The notes beneath the pieces are model-generated. The model made no database searches and was not told the DNA's origin. It worked only from the letters and a program-made list of their open reading frames with translations. 64,000 bases of DNA from Bog-756 sp963769905 (GTDB lineage: Bacteria; Actinomycetota; Acidimicrobiia; Acidimicrobiales; RAAP-2): contig CAVYNG010000002.1 in assembly GCA_963769905.1 (NCBI GenBank), forward strand, positions 620,001-684,000. Reading direction: 5' to 3'. Position numbers and translations under genes: made by a program. Every line of letters begins with the position of its first letter. Within the stretch, counting starts at the first letter, position 1. Of the stretch, positions 35,040 to 42,174 are shown one piece after another.

Positions 35040-36369
35040 TGTGATGTCGCGAGACATCGGAAACACCTTGAACCTCTAATTGGGCGACAGTCGGCGGGGT
35101 TTGGGTCCCGGTGGCAATCCCAGCGGCTGATAGTCCTTGGCCGGATCGACCGTGAGGCTCCGAAGGAGCTCACCGGTCGCCGCGTCGACAACCCGAACCT
35201 CGAGGTCGTGGACAAGGACCAGGACACGGGTGCGGGCGTGGGCGGCGCCGAGCCCGATGTGGTGGAGACGCCCGGCAATTCGCAAGGTAACCCGGCCGGC
35301 CTTGTCGACGACGTCGTGGCGCACTCGGTCGTGAGCGTCGTCGCTCCGATTGCCAGGGGCCGCCTTCGGACGGCTGCGGTAGGCGGCGGCAGGAGTGGCG
35401 CGCTCGGGCAGCGACCGATGTGGTCGCTCCTCGTTGTAGTGCTCGACGAAGGCATCGAGCAGGGTCTGGAGTTCGGTGATCGTCGCCGGCTGTGGCGTCT
35501 GGGCGCTCAGCCATCGCTTCATGGTTTGCTGGAATCGTTCGACCTTCCCACACGTGGTGGGATGGTTCGGCCGGGAGTTCTTCTGGCGAACCCCAAGACG
35601 CCGAAGCTCGGATTCGAAACCGTTGCGGCCACCTTTGCCACCCGAGAACCGGGTGGTGAACACCATGCCGTTGTCGCTGAGCGTCGATGCGGGAATCCCG
35701 TGCTCAGCAGCCGCTTTGCGAAAGTCGGCACGGACGATGGGTCCGGTCACCCGACGGTGGGCGCGGACTGCGAGGGCGAATCGGGCGTGGTCGTCGAGAA
35801 ACGAGAGGATCTCGGAATCAGCGCCGGAGGCGAGTCGGAAGTGGGTGAAGTCCGTCTGCCACGTCTCGTTGGGCAGGTCGGCCTGGAAGCGAACGTAGGA
35901 GGACCGGGGACGTTTGTGCGGCTGGGGGGTGACGAGACCGGCGCGATGCAGGTGGCGAAGGATCGTCGCCGCGGAGATCTCGACACGCTCGTGCGTGGCG
36001 AGATGCCAGCGAATCGTCTCGGCCCCGGCGTCGTCGCCCGAGGCGACGAGGCGTTGGCGGAGCTCGATGATTCGTTCGACCACCTCTGGCGGCGTCGCCC
36101 TCGGCGAGCGGCGCGGACGGCGCGACCGCGCCTCGAAGGCGGCCTCGCCCTCCTCTCGATACCGCGCGACGAGGCGGGAGATCCACCCCGGCGACACCTC
36201 GTAGGCACGAGCGACCTCGCGCACCCCGCGGCCTTCGACGACAACTGCGGTGATCACCAGGCGGGCACGTGACATGCCCGACGATCCGGGTTCTCGGGCC
36301 GCGAGCGGTGGATGTACTGGTGTTTCTCATGACGCGAGGGATGTGTTTCCTATGTCTTGCGGTCACACA
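35040..36369 (-). mobile_element. IS481-family insertion sequence (1330 bp)
   Basis: The ends are imperfect 28-bp inverted repeats, 35040-35067 and 36342-36369, both starting TGTG and sharing AGACAT and GGAAACAC. One transposase gene fills the element. Perfect 15-bp direct repeats (35025-35039 and 36370-36384) touch both ends, so this is a complete insertion with its target duplication; IS481 elements are known to make duplications of 4 to 15 bp. The insertion point is 3 bases beyond the tRNA-Met gene, leaving the tRNA whole and a second partial copy of its 3' end on the far side. Confidence 0.93.
35076..36275 (-). CDS. IS481-family transposase
   Basis: A 399-residue DDE transposase. The N-terminal helix-turn-helix is VREVARAYEVSPGWISRLVA, followed by a second HTH region. 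The rve integrase core has the first Asp in WQTDFTHF, the second in TLSDNGMVF, and Glu in TCGKVERFQQTMKRWL, then the YNEERPHRSL box. It appears full length and undamaged, so the element may still move. ATG 36275. Confidence 0.95.
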   Translation of the reverse strand: MSRARLVITAVVVEGRGVREVARAYEVSPGWISRLVARYREEGEAAFEARSRRPRRSPRATPPEVVERIIELRQRLVASGDDAGAETIRWHLATHERVEISAATILRHLHRAGLVTPQPHKRPRSSYVRFQADLPNETWQTDFTHFRLASGADSEILSFLDDHARFALAVRAHRRVTGPIVRADFRKAAAEHGIPASTLSDNGMVFTTRFSGGKGGRNGFESELRRLGVRQKNSRPNHPTTCGKVERFQQTMKRWLSAQTPQPATITELQTLLDAFVEHYNEERPHRSLPERATPAAAYRSRPKAAPGNRSDDAHDRVRHDVVDKAGRVTLRIAGRLHHIGLGAAHARTRVLVLVHDLEVRVVDAATGELLRSLTVDPAKDYQPLGLPPGPKPRRLSPN

Positions 36370-36384
36370 CTCCCTGCCCCACGG
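36370..36384 (+). repeat. Target site duplication, right copy
   Basis: CTCCCTGCCCCACGG again, touching the right end of the IS481-family element. Confidence 0.85.
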
Positions 36385-36440
36385 AGACGAGGTGGAGACG
36401 AGGTGTGGGACGTCACCCGTACGGTTCGCCGACGGGGGCG

Positions 36441-38069
36441 CTACTTGACGGCGATCTCGACGACCTTGACGACCACCAGTACGAAGGCGACCAGGAGATA
36501 GCCGCGCAGGATCACCAAGCCGACCTTGCGCGGGGTCGAGAGCACCGGCTTGCCGAGCAGATGCAGGGCCGGCATCCGCCAGGTGTCACGCCGCTGCCAC
36601 TCGACTGGGACGGTCACCCTCGCACGCGTGGTCCTCCGGCCGTGAACGAGCACGCACCCGCCGACGAGCGCACCCGCGACCGACCCGCAGACGAGGACGC
36701 CGACGATCTCACGACTCGAGATCGTCGGGAAGAGGACGCTCGCGGTCAGGATGATCGAGAGCAGCACCAAGATCCAGATCACGGCCGAAGTGAAGACGTT
36801 GAGCGCCTTCGAGTTGACCCAGGGCCCCAACACGTCCTTGTCGTTGCAGAGCAGCAACAAGAAGACGGTCGCGCTCGGGAGGAGCACTCCGGCCAGCGTC
36901 TGGACGCCCTCGGTGAGCAGCCCGAGCGGAACGCCGGGTAGGAGCACGAGTGCGGCGGCGACCGCCATGAGGCCCGCGTAGCAGACGTAGAAGCCCTTTG
37001 CCTTGGTGACCGAGCGATGCAAGGAGTGGTTGAATCCGAGCACGTCCGCGCCGGCGTACGCGGTCGCCAATCCGACCGCAGCCGCGCCGATGATGCTCGC
37101 GTCGAGGAGCGCGATGGCGAACAGGTCACCGGCCAGATGGGACACGTGTGTCCCGAGTGCCTGCGCGACGCCTCTCGCGTCCGTGAAGTTGCCGGAGCCG
37201 TGCGTCCCGGCGAAGACCGCTGCCGAGAAGCCGAACATCGCGGCGGCGCCGAGCACGACGATCACGATGCCGATCCAGAGGTCCACACGCTCGTAGCTGA
37301 TGAAGCGGGGCGTGATCCGCTTGTCGATCACGTACGACTGCTGGAAGAACAGCTGCCAGGGAGCCACGGTCGTGCCGACGATGGCGATGATCAGGAGCAT
37401 CACGGTGGACAGCTGGGCGTGCTGGGGAAAGCCCGGGACGACGAAGCTGCGGGCCATCTCACCGACGGGGGGGTGGACCATCAGGTAGATCGGGATCAGG
37501 ACCAGCGAACCGACGACGAGGGTCACACAGATGCGCTCGAAGCGCCGGAAGCTCCCGGTGCTGACGGCGCCCACCACGACGAGGCCTGCCAGGACGACCG
37601 ACGGCACCTTTGGGAGCCCGAGGTAGCCCACGGCCAAGGTGACCCCGATGAACTCGGTCACGATCGTCAACGCGTTGAGGATGAAGAGGTCGATGACGCT
37701 GAAGGCCCCCCAGAAGCGACCGAAGCGCTCGAGGATCAACCTCGCGTGCCCGACACCCGATACCGCGCCGAGCCGCAGCACCATCTCCTGGTTCACGTAG
37801 AGAACCGGTACGAGGAGCAGGAGAGTCCAAAGGAGGTGCGTCCCGTAGTTCTGGCCGGCCTGCGCGTAGGTCCCGAACGCCCCTGCGTCGTTGTCGCCCA
37901 CCATCACGATCAAGCCGGGGCCGACGATGGCGAGAAGTGTCTTGAGCTTGGCCGACACGCGCGGCCGAGCGGCCACGTCGCCTCGGGCGATGGTGCCGAG
38001 GGCGCCGCGGATGTCGCCGACGTGCTCGGGATCGAGGACGGTGTCGTCGAAGGTGTCCGTCGAGCTCAT
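36441..38069 (-). CDS. NRAMP (SLC11)-family divalent metal transporter, noncanonical site
   Basis: A 542-residue membrane protein with about eleven hydrophobic segments and the NRAMP fold, opening LKTLLAIVGPGLIVMVGDND. The metal site departs from the classic pattern: TM1 has GDNDAG (58-63) where DPGN is usual, and TM6 has TTVAPWQLFFQQS (233-245) where MPHxxYLHS is usual. Loss of the TM6 Met, a ligand that favours transition metals, is known in the Mg2+-transporting NRMT branch of this family, so Mg2+ or another hard cation is a possible substrate; this is inference. Its ATG overlaps the stop of a small upstream ORF (ATGA), and a long leader precedes it. Confidence 0.88.
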   Translation of the reverse strand: MSSTDTFDDTVLDPEHVGDIRGALGTIARGDVAARPRVSAKLKTLLAIVGPGLIVMVGDNDAGAFGTYAQAGQNYGTHLLWTLLLLVPVLYVNQEMVLRLGAVSGVGHARLILERFGRFWGAFSVIDLFILNALTIVTEFIGVTLAVGYLGLPKVPSVVLAGLVVVGAVSTGSFRRFERICVTLVVGSLVLIPIYLMVHPPVGEMARSFVVPGFPQHAQLSTVMLLIIAIVGTTVAPWQLFFQQSYVIDKRITPRFISYERVDLWIGIVIVVLGAAAMFGFSAAVFAGTHGSGNFTDARGVAQALGTHVSHLAGDLFAIALLDASIIGAAAVGLATAYAGADVLGFNHSLHRSVTKAKGFYVCYAGLMAVAAALVLLPGVPLGLLTEGVQTLAGVLLPSATVFLLLLCNDKDVLGPWVNSKALNVFTSAVIWILVLLSIILTASVLFPTISSREIVGVLVCGSVAGALVGGCVLVHGRRTTRARVTVPVEWQRRDTWRMPALHLLGKPVLSTPRKVGLVILRGYLLVAFVLVVVKVVEIAVK

Positions 38070-38200
38070 CTCAGGCACCCCCCGATCACATGACGAGGCG
38101 TGCAGTCGCAGAGATGCCTCGATGGATGGACGAGGTGGTCGAAGTGCGCGCTCGTACGCCACGACGTGCGGCGGAGCGAAGTGGTGCGGTTGCGGAACAC
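38066..38200 (-). CDS. Small upstream ORF overlapping the transporter start (44 aa)
   Basis: A GTG at 38200 with AAGGAG five bases upstream begins a 44-codon frame (MFRNRTTSLRRTSWRTSAHF...) ending in a TGA that overlaps the transporter ATG. The overlap is the standard form of translational coupling, so ribosomes finishing this ORF could restart on the transporter. The peptide is basic, with no recognisable domain. It may be a true coupling ORF or chance. Confidence 0.45.
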   Translation of the reverse strand: MFRNRTTSLRRTSWRTSAHFDHLVHPSRHLCDCTPRHVIGGCLR

Positions 38201-38495
38201 GAGAACTCCTTGCGGTCGAATCGGTCGTCACGCGGCCCCGAGAAGGCAAACGGAAGTGGACCCGTGGAGCCAGCTCGGAGGCTTGCCCTAGGGCGCGCCA
38301 GGCCAGGGCGTCGGGAGGTCGCCCTCCGGAGCCGTCAACGGCTCGCGCGCTGTAGACCGATCAGGTTCTCAGTCGCGTGAAAGAGGAAAGATCAGTGGTG
38401 AGCACGCACCGGAGGGCGCCAGGTACTGGGAGGTTCTGATCGCATCCGGCTCACCTCCTGTGCTCGGTCCGGTCACATCTCTCCGGCACAGTTTA
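38070..38495 (-). promoter_or_regulatory. Long structured leader of the NRAMP-family gene
   Basis: About 410 bases lie between a possible -10 (TAAACT, minus strand 38495-38490) and the transporter ATG. They hold the two small ORFs, a 7-bp stem GGTGAGC/GCTCACC (38397-38403 with 38449-38455), a CCAG-GTA-CTGG hairpin (38419-38429), a GAGCCG-TCAA-CGGCTC hairpin (38329-38344) and the palindrome GCCCTAGGGC (38285-38294). I could not match it to a known riboswitch class. The layout suggests leader-peptide control. The stretch 38496-38586 to the next gene shows nothing further. Confidence 0.42.
38392..38445 (-). CDS. Putative 17-residue leader peptide, Pro/Arg rich
   Basis: AGGAGG (38454-38459) is 8 bases before an ATG at 38445 that encodes MRSEPPSTWRPPVRAHH and stops at 38392. 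Four of 17 residues are Pro, in pairs after Glu and Arg. In enterobacteria the Mg2+-transporter gene mgtA is governed by a 17-codon, Pro-rich leader peptide (MgtL) with an acidic-Pro start; the similarity in length, composition and place is striking. The SD overlaps GGTGAGC (38455-38449 on the minus strand), which can pair with GCTCACC over the last codons (38403-38397), so translation and folding are linked. Confidence 0.5.
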   Translation of the reverse strand: MRSEPPSTWRPPVRAHH

Positions 38496-38586
38496 CCCGC
38501 CTGACCGGGTCGGTGGGCAGCCGACCCTGGGATGCGGAGTGGGCAGCGAGGGTGCGTAGCGCTCCGCGGGATGAGAGGATGCGCAC

Positions 38587-39057
38587 ATGGCCGACGAGCG
38601 GATCGAGGTGCAACGCCTGATCGAGGCGGCGCCTTCCGCTGTCTTCGCCGTGCTCCGCGACCCCAAGGGCCACGTAGCCATCGACAGCTCGGGAATGCTC
38701 ATGGCCTCGACCGGAGAACCGGTGAACGCGGTCGGCGATTCCTTCGTCGTCCATATGGACCGCGAGGCACTGAACGACTACCCGCTGGGGAAGTACGACG
38801 TGACGGTCACCATCACCAAGTACGTCCCCGACCGTGAGATCGCGTGGACGATCCTCGGTCAGATTCGGCCCCAACTCGGGCACGTGTACGGCTACACGCT
38901 CGAACCAGAGGGCACCGCGACGCGCGCGACCTCCTACTACGACTGGTCCGACATCGACCCGACCTGGAGGGAAGCCGGGATCTTCCCGGTGATCTCCGAA
39001 GGGGCGCTCCGCGCGACGCTCGGCATCCTGGCGAGGACGGTGACGCGACCCGCCTGA
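38587..39057 (+). CDS. SRPBCC (START-like) domain protein
   Basis: A 156-residue protein with the SRPBCC/polyketide-cyclase fold pattern: N-terminal strand EVQRLIEAAPSAVFAVLRDP, middle DVTVTITKYVPDREIAWTIL, and a C-terminal helix ALRATLGILARTV. Proteins of this kind bind hydrophobic ligands in a helix-grip pocket. No partner points to the ligand. It is divergent from the metal transporter leader and 95 bp upstream of the next gene in the same direction. Confidence 0.75.
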   Translation: MADERIEVQRLIEAAPSAVFAVLRDPKGHVAIDSSGMLMASTGEPVNAVGDSFVVHMDREALNDYPLGKYDVTVTITKYVPDREIAWTILGQIRPQLGHVYGYTLEPEGTATRATSYYDWSDIDPTWREAGIFPVISEGALRATLGILARTVTRPA

Positions 39058-39152
39058 GGAATTGGCGGTCCGCACCTGCTCGGGAGCGGGGCGGAGCCTC
39101 CGAGGCGGTGCGATACTCTGCGCCCGGCGTGGCGAGTCCCGACGGGAGGACC

Positions 39153-39521
39153 ATGGACATCGAGCAGTTCTACGGCGCCGACGAGCGACGCCGGCAGTCC
39201 GCGGAGTTCGAATTCGGTACCAACTGGTTCGATGTGAAAGGCAACCGCTACGAGTTGAGCTGGGTCGAGGACACCGGCGAGCTCTACGCGATGCTCGAGC
39301 TGGTGCCCGAGGCCGACTCGTGGACGCCGTTCGGGGACATCGAGGTGGAGCGCATGCCGGTCGACCGGGTCGTGGTGACCGTCGTCGCCCACATCGACAC
39401 CCGCGCAGAAGTCGAGTCGATCCTCGACGGGTGGGCCGAGCAGATGACCAAGCCGGACAGCATCGCCTGGGTCGCGGAACGGCTGCGTGCCCACGGGGTC
39501 ACCCCGGCCGGACCGACGTGA
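39153..39521 (+). CDS. Hypothetical actinobacterial protein
   Basis: A 122-residue acidic protein beginning MDIEQFYGADERRRQSAEFEFG with a clear GGGAGGA 4-5 bases upstream. Alternating charged and hydrophobic strands (NWFDVKGNRYELSWVEDTG, ELYAMLEL) suggest a small beta-rich fold, and the C-terminus is helical. I recognise no named family. A TACTCT at 39113-39118 could be its -10. It precedes the F420-type oxidoreductase by 40 bp and may share a transcript. Confidence 0.7.
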   Translation: MDIEQFYGADERRRQSAEFEFGTNWFDVKGNRYELSWVEDTGELYAMLELVPEADSWTPFGDIEVERMPVDRVVVTVVAHIDTRAEVESILDGWAEQMTKPDSIAWVAERLRAHGVTPAGPT

Positions 39522-39561
39522 CCCAGGCACCGGGGCCCAGGGCTCGTTGGGAGGGTTGAGC

Positions 39562-40437
39562 GTGCGTTTCTCGTACGCCGAGTCGATGGTCGATCCGGCC
39601 TTCTACCTGCCGCTCGCACAGGCCGCCGAAGAGGCCGGCTACGAGGGGATGGTGGTGCCGGACAGTCTCTGCTACCCCCGCGACTCGGACTCGACCTACC
39701 CGTTCTCCCCCGACCACACCCGCGACTTCCTGGAGGACAAGCCGTTCATCGAGCCCTTCTCGCTCATCCCGGCGATGGGGGTGGTGACCAGCCGCATCCG
39801 TTTCATCACGTTCGTACTGAAGCTGCCGATGCGCCACCCGTTGCTCGTCGCGAAGCAGGCCGCGTCGGTTGCCGTGCTCACCGGCAACCGCCTCGCACTC
39901 GGCGTCGGGACGAGCCCGTGGCCCGAGGACTACGAGCTCTGCGACGTGCCGTGGGAGGGGCGCGGCCGCCGGATGGACGAGGCGATCGACATCGTGCGCG
40001 GGCTCGCAGCCGGGGACTACTTCGAGTACCACGGTGAGGTCTTCGACCTCCCGCCGGTGAAGATTTGCCCCACACCGTCCCGACCACTCCCGGTGCTCGT
40101 CGGCGGCCACGCGGTCGCGGCCCTCCGCCGGGCGGCGCGTTCGGACGGGTGGCTGCATGGTGGGGGAGATCCTTCCGACCTTCCCGGGCTCCTCGAGCAG
40201 CTCACCCGCCTGCGTGAGGAGGAGGGCACCGCGGGGCGACCCTTCGAAGTGCAGGTGATCTCTGCCGACGCCTACTCCGTCGACGGTGTGCGGCGTCTCG
40301 AGGAACAGGGAGTCACCGACGTCATCGTCGGTTTCCGCTGGCCCTACGCGGTCGGCGCGGACAGTGAACCGTTGCAGACCAAAGTCGACAACCTTCGGCG
40401 CTATGCGGACGAGGTGATGGCGAAGGTGCGTCCGTGA
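39562..40437 (+). CDS. LLM-class (F420-dependent-type) oxidoreductase
   Basis: A 291-residue luciferase-like barrel protein. The start VRFSYAESMVDPAFYLPLAQAAEEAGYEGM, then TFVLKLPMRHPLLVAKQAAS, NRLALGVGTSPWPEDYE and CPTPSRPLPVLVGGH are hallmarks of actinobacterial LLM enzymes that use F420 or FMN. Substrates are usually unknown, often lipids or xenobiotics. GGGAGG lies 6 bases before the GTG. Its stop overlaps the SnoaL-like gene start (GTGA), so both act together. Confidence 0.88.
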   Translation: MRFSYAESMVDPAFYLPLAQAAEEAGYEGMVVPDSLCYPRDSDSTYPFSPDHTRDFLEDKPFIEPFSLIPAMGVVTSRIRFITFVLKLPMRHPLLVAKQAASVAVLTGNRLALGVGTSPWPEDYELCDVPWEGRGRRMDEAIDIVRGLAAGDYFEYHGEVFDLPPVKICPTPSRPLPVLVGGHAVAALRRAARSDGWLHGGGDPSDLPGLLEQLTRLREEEGTAGRPFEVQVISADAYSVDGVRRLEEQGVTDVIVGFRWPYAVGADSEPLQTKVDNLRRYADEVMAKVRP

Positions 40438-40871
40438 AGACCGCACGCGAGCTCGCTCGTGAGTCGATGGCCGCGGTCGAGGCGGGTGATCGGACCGCGT
40501 GGCTCGCTCTCTTCGCCGAGGACGCAATCGTCGAGGACCCGATCGGACCCTCGATCTTCGACCCCGACGGCGCCGGTCACCGGGGTTCGACTGCGATCGC
40601 CGCGTTCTACGACAACGTGATCGCTGCGAACGAGTCGATCCGGTTCGACGTACGCCAGTCGTTCCTCTGTGGAGACGAGATGGCCAACGTCGGGGTGATC
40701 CGGATCACCCTGACCGGCGGGACCGTGGTCGAGGTGGACGGCGTCTATACCTACCGGCGGTCACCCGACGGGAAGATCGCCGCTCTCCGCGCCTACTGGG
40801 AGACCGATGGGATTCGGACCGTGGAGCCGACGGGCGAACCGGGTCGACGCGAGCACCCCGACGCGAGCTGA
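40434..40871 (+). CDS. SnoaL / ketosteroid isomerase-like protein
   Basis: A 145-residue NTF2-fold protein: helix ARESMAAVEAGDRTAWLALFAEDA, then VEDPIGPSIFDPDGAGHRG, where Asp/Glu line the pocket in active isomerases, and beta strands ending YRRSPDGKIAALRAYWE. These small enzymes or binding proteins act on steroid- or polyketide-like rings. Coupled by GTGA overlap to the LLM oxidoreductase. It converges on the 375-residue protein with 16 bp between stops. Confidence 0.82.
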   Translation: MKTARELARESMAAVEAGDRTAWLALFAEDAIVEDPIGPSIFDPDGAGHRGSTAIAAFYDNVIAANESIRFDVRQSFLCGDEMANVGVIRITLTGGTVVEVDGVYTYRRSPDGKIAALRAYWETDGIRTVEPTGEPGRREHPDAS

Positions 40872-40887
40872 CGGTAGCCGCCGCGAT

Positions 40888-42015
40888 TCACTCCCAGCCC
40901 TCGAAGCCGTACTGGCGATGCGGGCCCATGACCGCGCACTCGAACATGCCGTAGCCGACCTGTCCGTCGGAGGTGAACCTCGCCGCATACTCGGTCAGGC
41001 CCCAGTTGGGGTAGCTGGGGTCGGCGGGAGGGATCTCTTGACCCTGGACCGCGAGCTCGCCCTGGTACATGCCGTGGCGCCAGTCGGCCTCGAGCCCGTA
41101 CCCGGTCCCGAGGAGTAGGGGGAACGCAAGAAGTGGTTCGACCTCGACCTGAGCCGTCTTGGTGCCGCGTGGACCGAAGTAGGAGAGAGTCGCTCCGGTG
41201 ATCGCTCGGCTGTCCGGAGCGAATCGCAGCTCGTGCTCGGGGCGCCCCAGCCACTCGGGCTCACGCCCACTGCCGATCGGGAAGACGCGATGCGCGTCCT
41301 GCATCACCCGCTCACCCGTCGGCCGCTCCTGCACGATGGTGACGAGGGCGTGGTCCTCGAAGCGTACCGGCGCGTAGATCCAGAAGAACCCGCCGGCCGT
41401 GTCGGTCGCGCGGATCCCCGGCGGCTCCGGTTCCCCCACAGGTCGCACACCCCACGACCGGTCCCGGGTTCCCCACCAACGCTCGGGTGTGAGCTGCAGC
41501 TCGCGGTCACCGAGACGGAGCCGGCCGTCCCACGAGCCCACTTGGGCGAACCGGGTCGAGTCGAAGGTGACACGCCCGAACTGTCGGTCGAAGTGGCGCG
41601 CCTCCAGGTGCGCCTCCGAGAACCCGAGGTAGACCGCGTCCAGTTCGAGGCCCCATTCGTTGGGCTCGACGACGACCCGGACCTGCTCGAGTCCGCGGAC
41701 CACCTCGACCCGGATCGGGCCGACGGACATGTCCATCCGGTTCGCGCCGAGGGCCTTCGACGCCCGCACCACCTGATGTACGCCGCCCCAGGACACCGAG
41801 ACGAAGGCGTCCGCGACTCCGAGGTTCGGATACTGCCCGACGCCGATGACGGCGAAGAGCTCGTCGTCCTCGTCGTGCGCGTCGCCGGAGGCGTGGATGT
41901 TGAAGTAGTAGCGGTCGTAGAAGTTCCGATCGGAGGTACCCACGAATCGCATCGGCTCGGAGATCTGATGGACCGGGTAGTCGTCGAGAGGGGAGAGCAC
42001 GGTCACTCCTGGCAT
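40888..42015 (-). CDS. Conserved 375-residue protein of unknown function
   Basis: A cytosolic-looking, Trp- and Arg-rich beta protein opening SPLDDYPVHQISEPMRFVGTS, with strongly motif-like blocks FYDRYYFNIHASGD, LGANRMDMSVGP, ERWWGTRDRSWGVRPVGEP and FWIYAPVRFEDH. Similar proteins are common in mycobacteria and Acidimicrobiia, often near fatty-acid or steroid genes, and the overall plan resembles lipocalin-like AttH/CrtC two-barrel proteins; that fold is a guess. The ATG at 42015 follows an upstream region shared divergently with the aldehyde dehydrogenase. Confidence 0.72.
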   Translation of the reverse strand: MPGVTVLSPLDDYPVHQISEPMRFVGTSDRNFYDRYYFNIHASGDAHDEDDELFAVIGVGQYPNLGVADAFVSVSWGGVHQVVRASKALGANRMDMSVGPIRVEVVRGLEQVRVVVEPNEWGLELDAVYLGFSEAHLEARHFDRQFGRVTFDSTRFAQVGSWDGRLRLGDRELQLTPERWWGTRDRSWGVRPVGEPEPPGIRATDTAGGFFWIYAPVRFEDHALVTIVQERPTGERVMQDAHRVFPIGSGREPEWLGRPEHELRFAPDSRAITGATLSYFGPRGTKTAQVEVEPLLAFPLLLGTGYGLEADWRHGMYQGELAVQGQEIPPADPSYPNWGLTEYAARFTSDGQVGYGMFECAVMGPHRQYGFEGWE

Positions 42016-42111
42016 GGCGGCGACTGGCCGGTTGGGGACCGGACCGGCCGGGTGGTTGCGTCGAGCGTACCGGCGCCCGTCGCGCCAGGGGCGGCTCACG
42101 CCGCACGGGGC

Positions 42112-42117
42112 TACAAT
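42112..42117 (+). promoter_or_regulatory. -10 element (TACAAT) of the aldehyde dehydrogenase gene
   Basis: TACAAT lies 57 bp before the ATG at 42175, in the gap between divergent genes. No clear -35 is seen at the expected distance. Confidence 0.4.
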
Positions 42118-42174
42118 TCCGGTGCACGTCACTGCCGCAACCGTCGGCCTCGTCCGTTTGGAGAGGGAGGACCC

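Noticed and set aside
35025..36384. Reading the 15-bp repeats around the IS481 element as attL/attR of an integrative element
   Set aside because: The repeats abut the IS inverted repeats exactly and nothing but the IS lies between them, so a target duplication is simpler.
38341..38390. TPP-riboswitch-like words (CTGAGA, AACCTGATC) in the metal-transporter leader
   Set aside because: The pieces are fused in the wrong spacing, the other conserved TPP parts are missing, and the downstream gene is a metal transporter.
38070..38495. M-box or yybP-ykoY metal riboswitch
   Set aside because: I could not find the conserved core sequences of either class; the leader is reported only as a structured region with uORFs.
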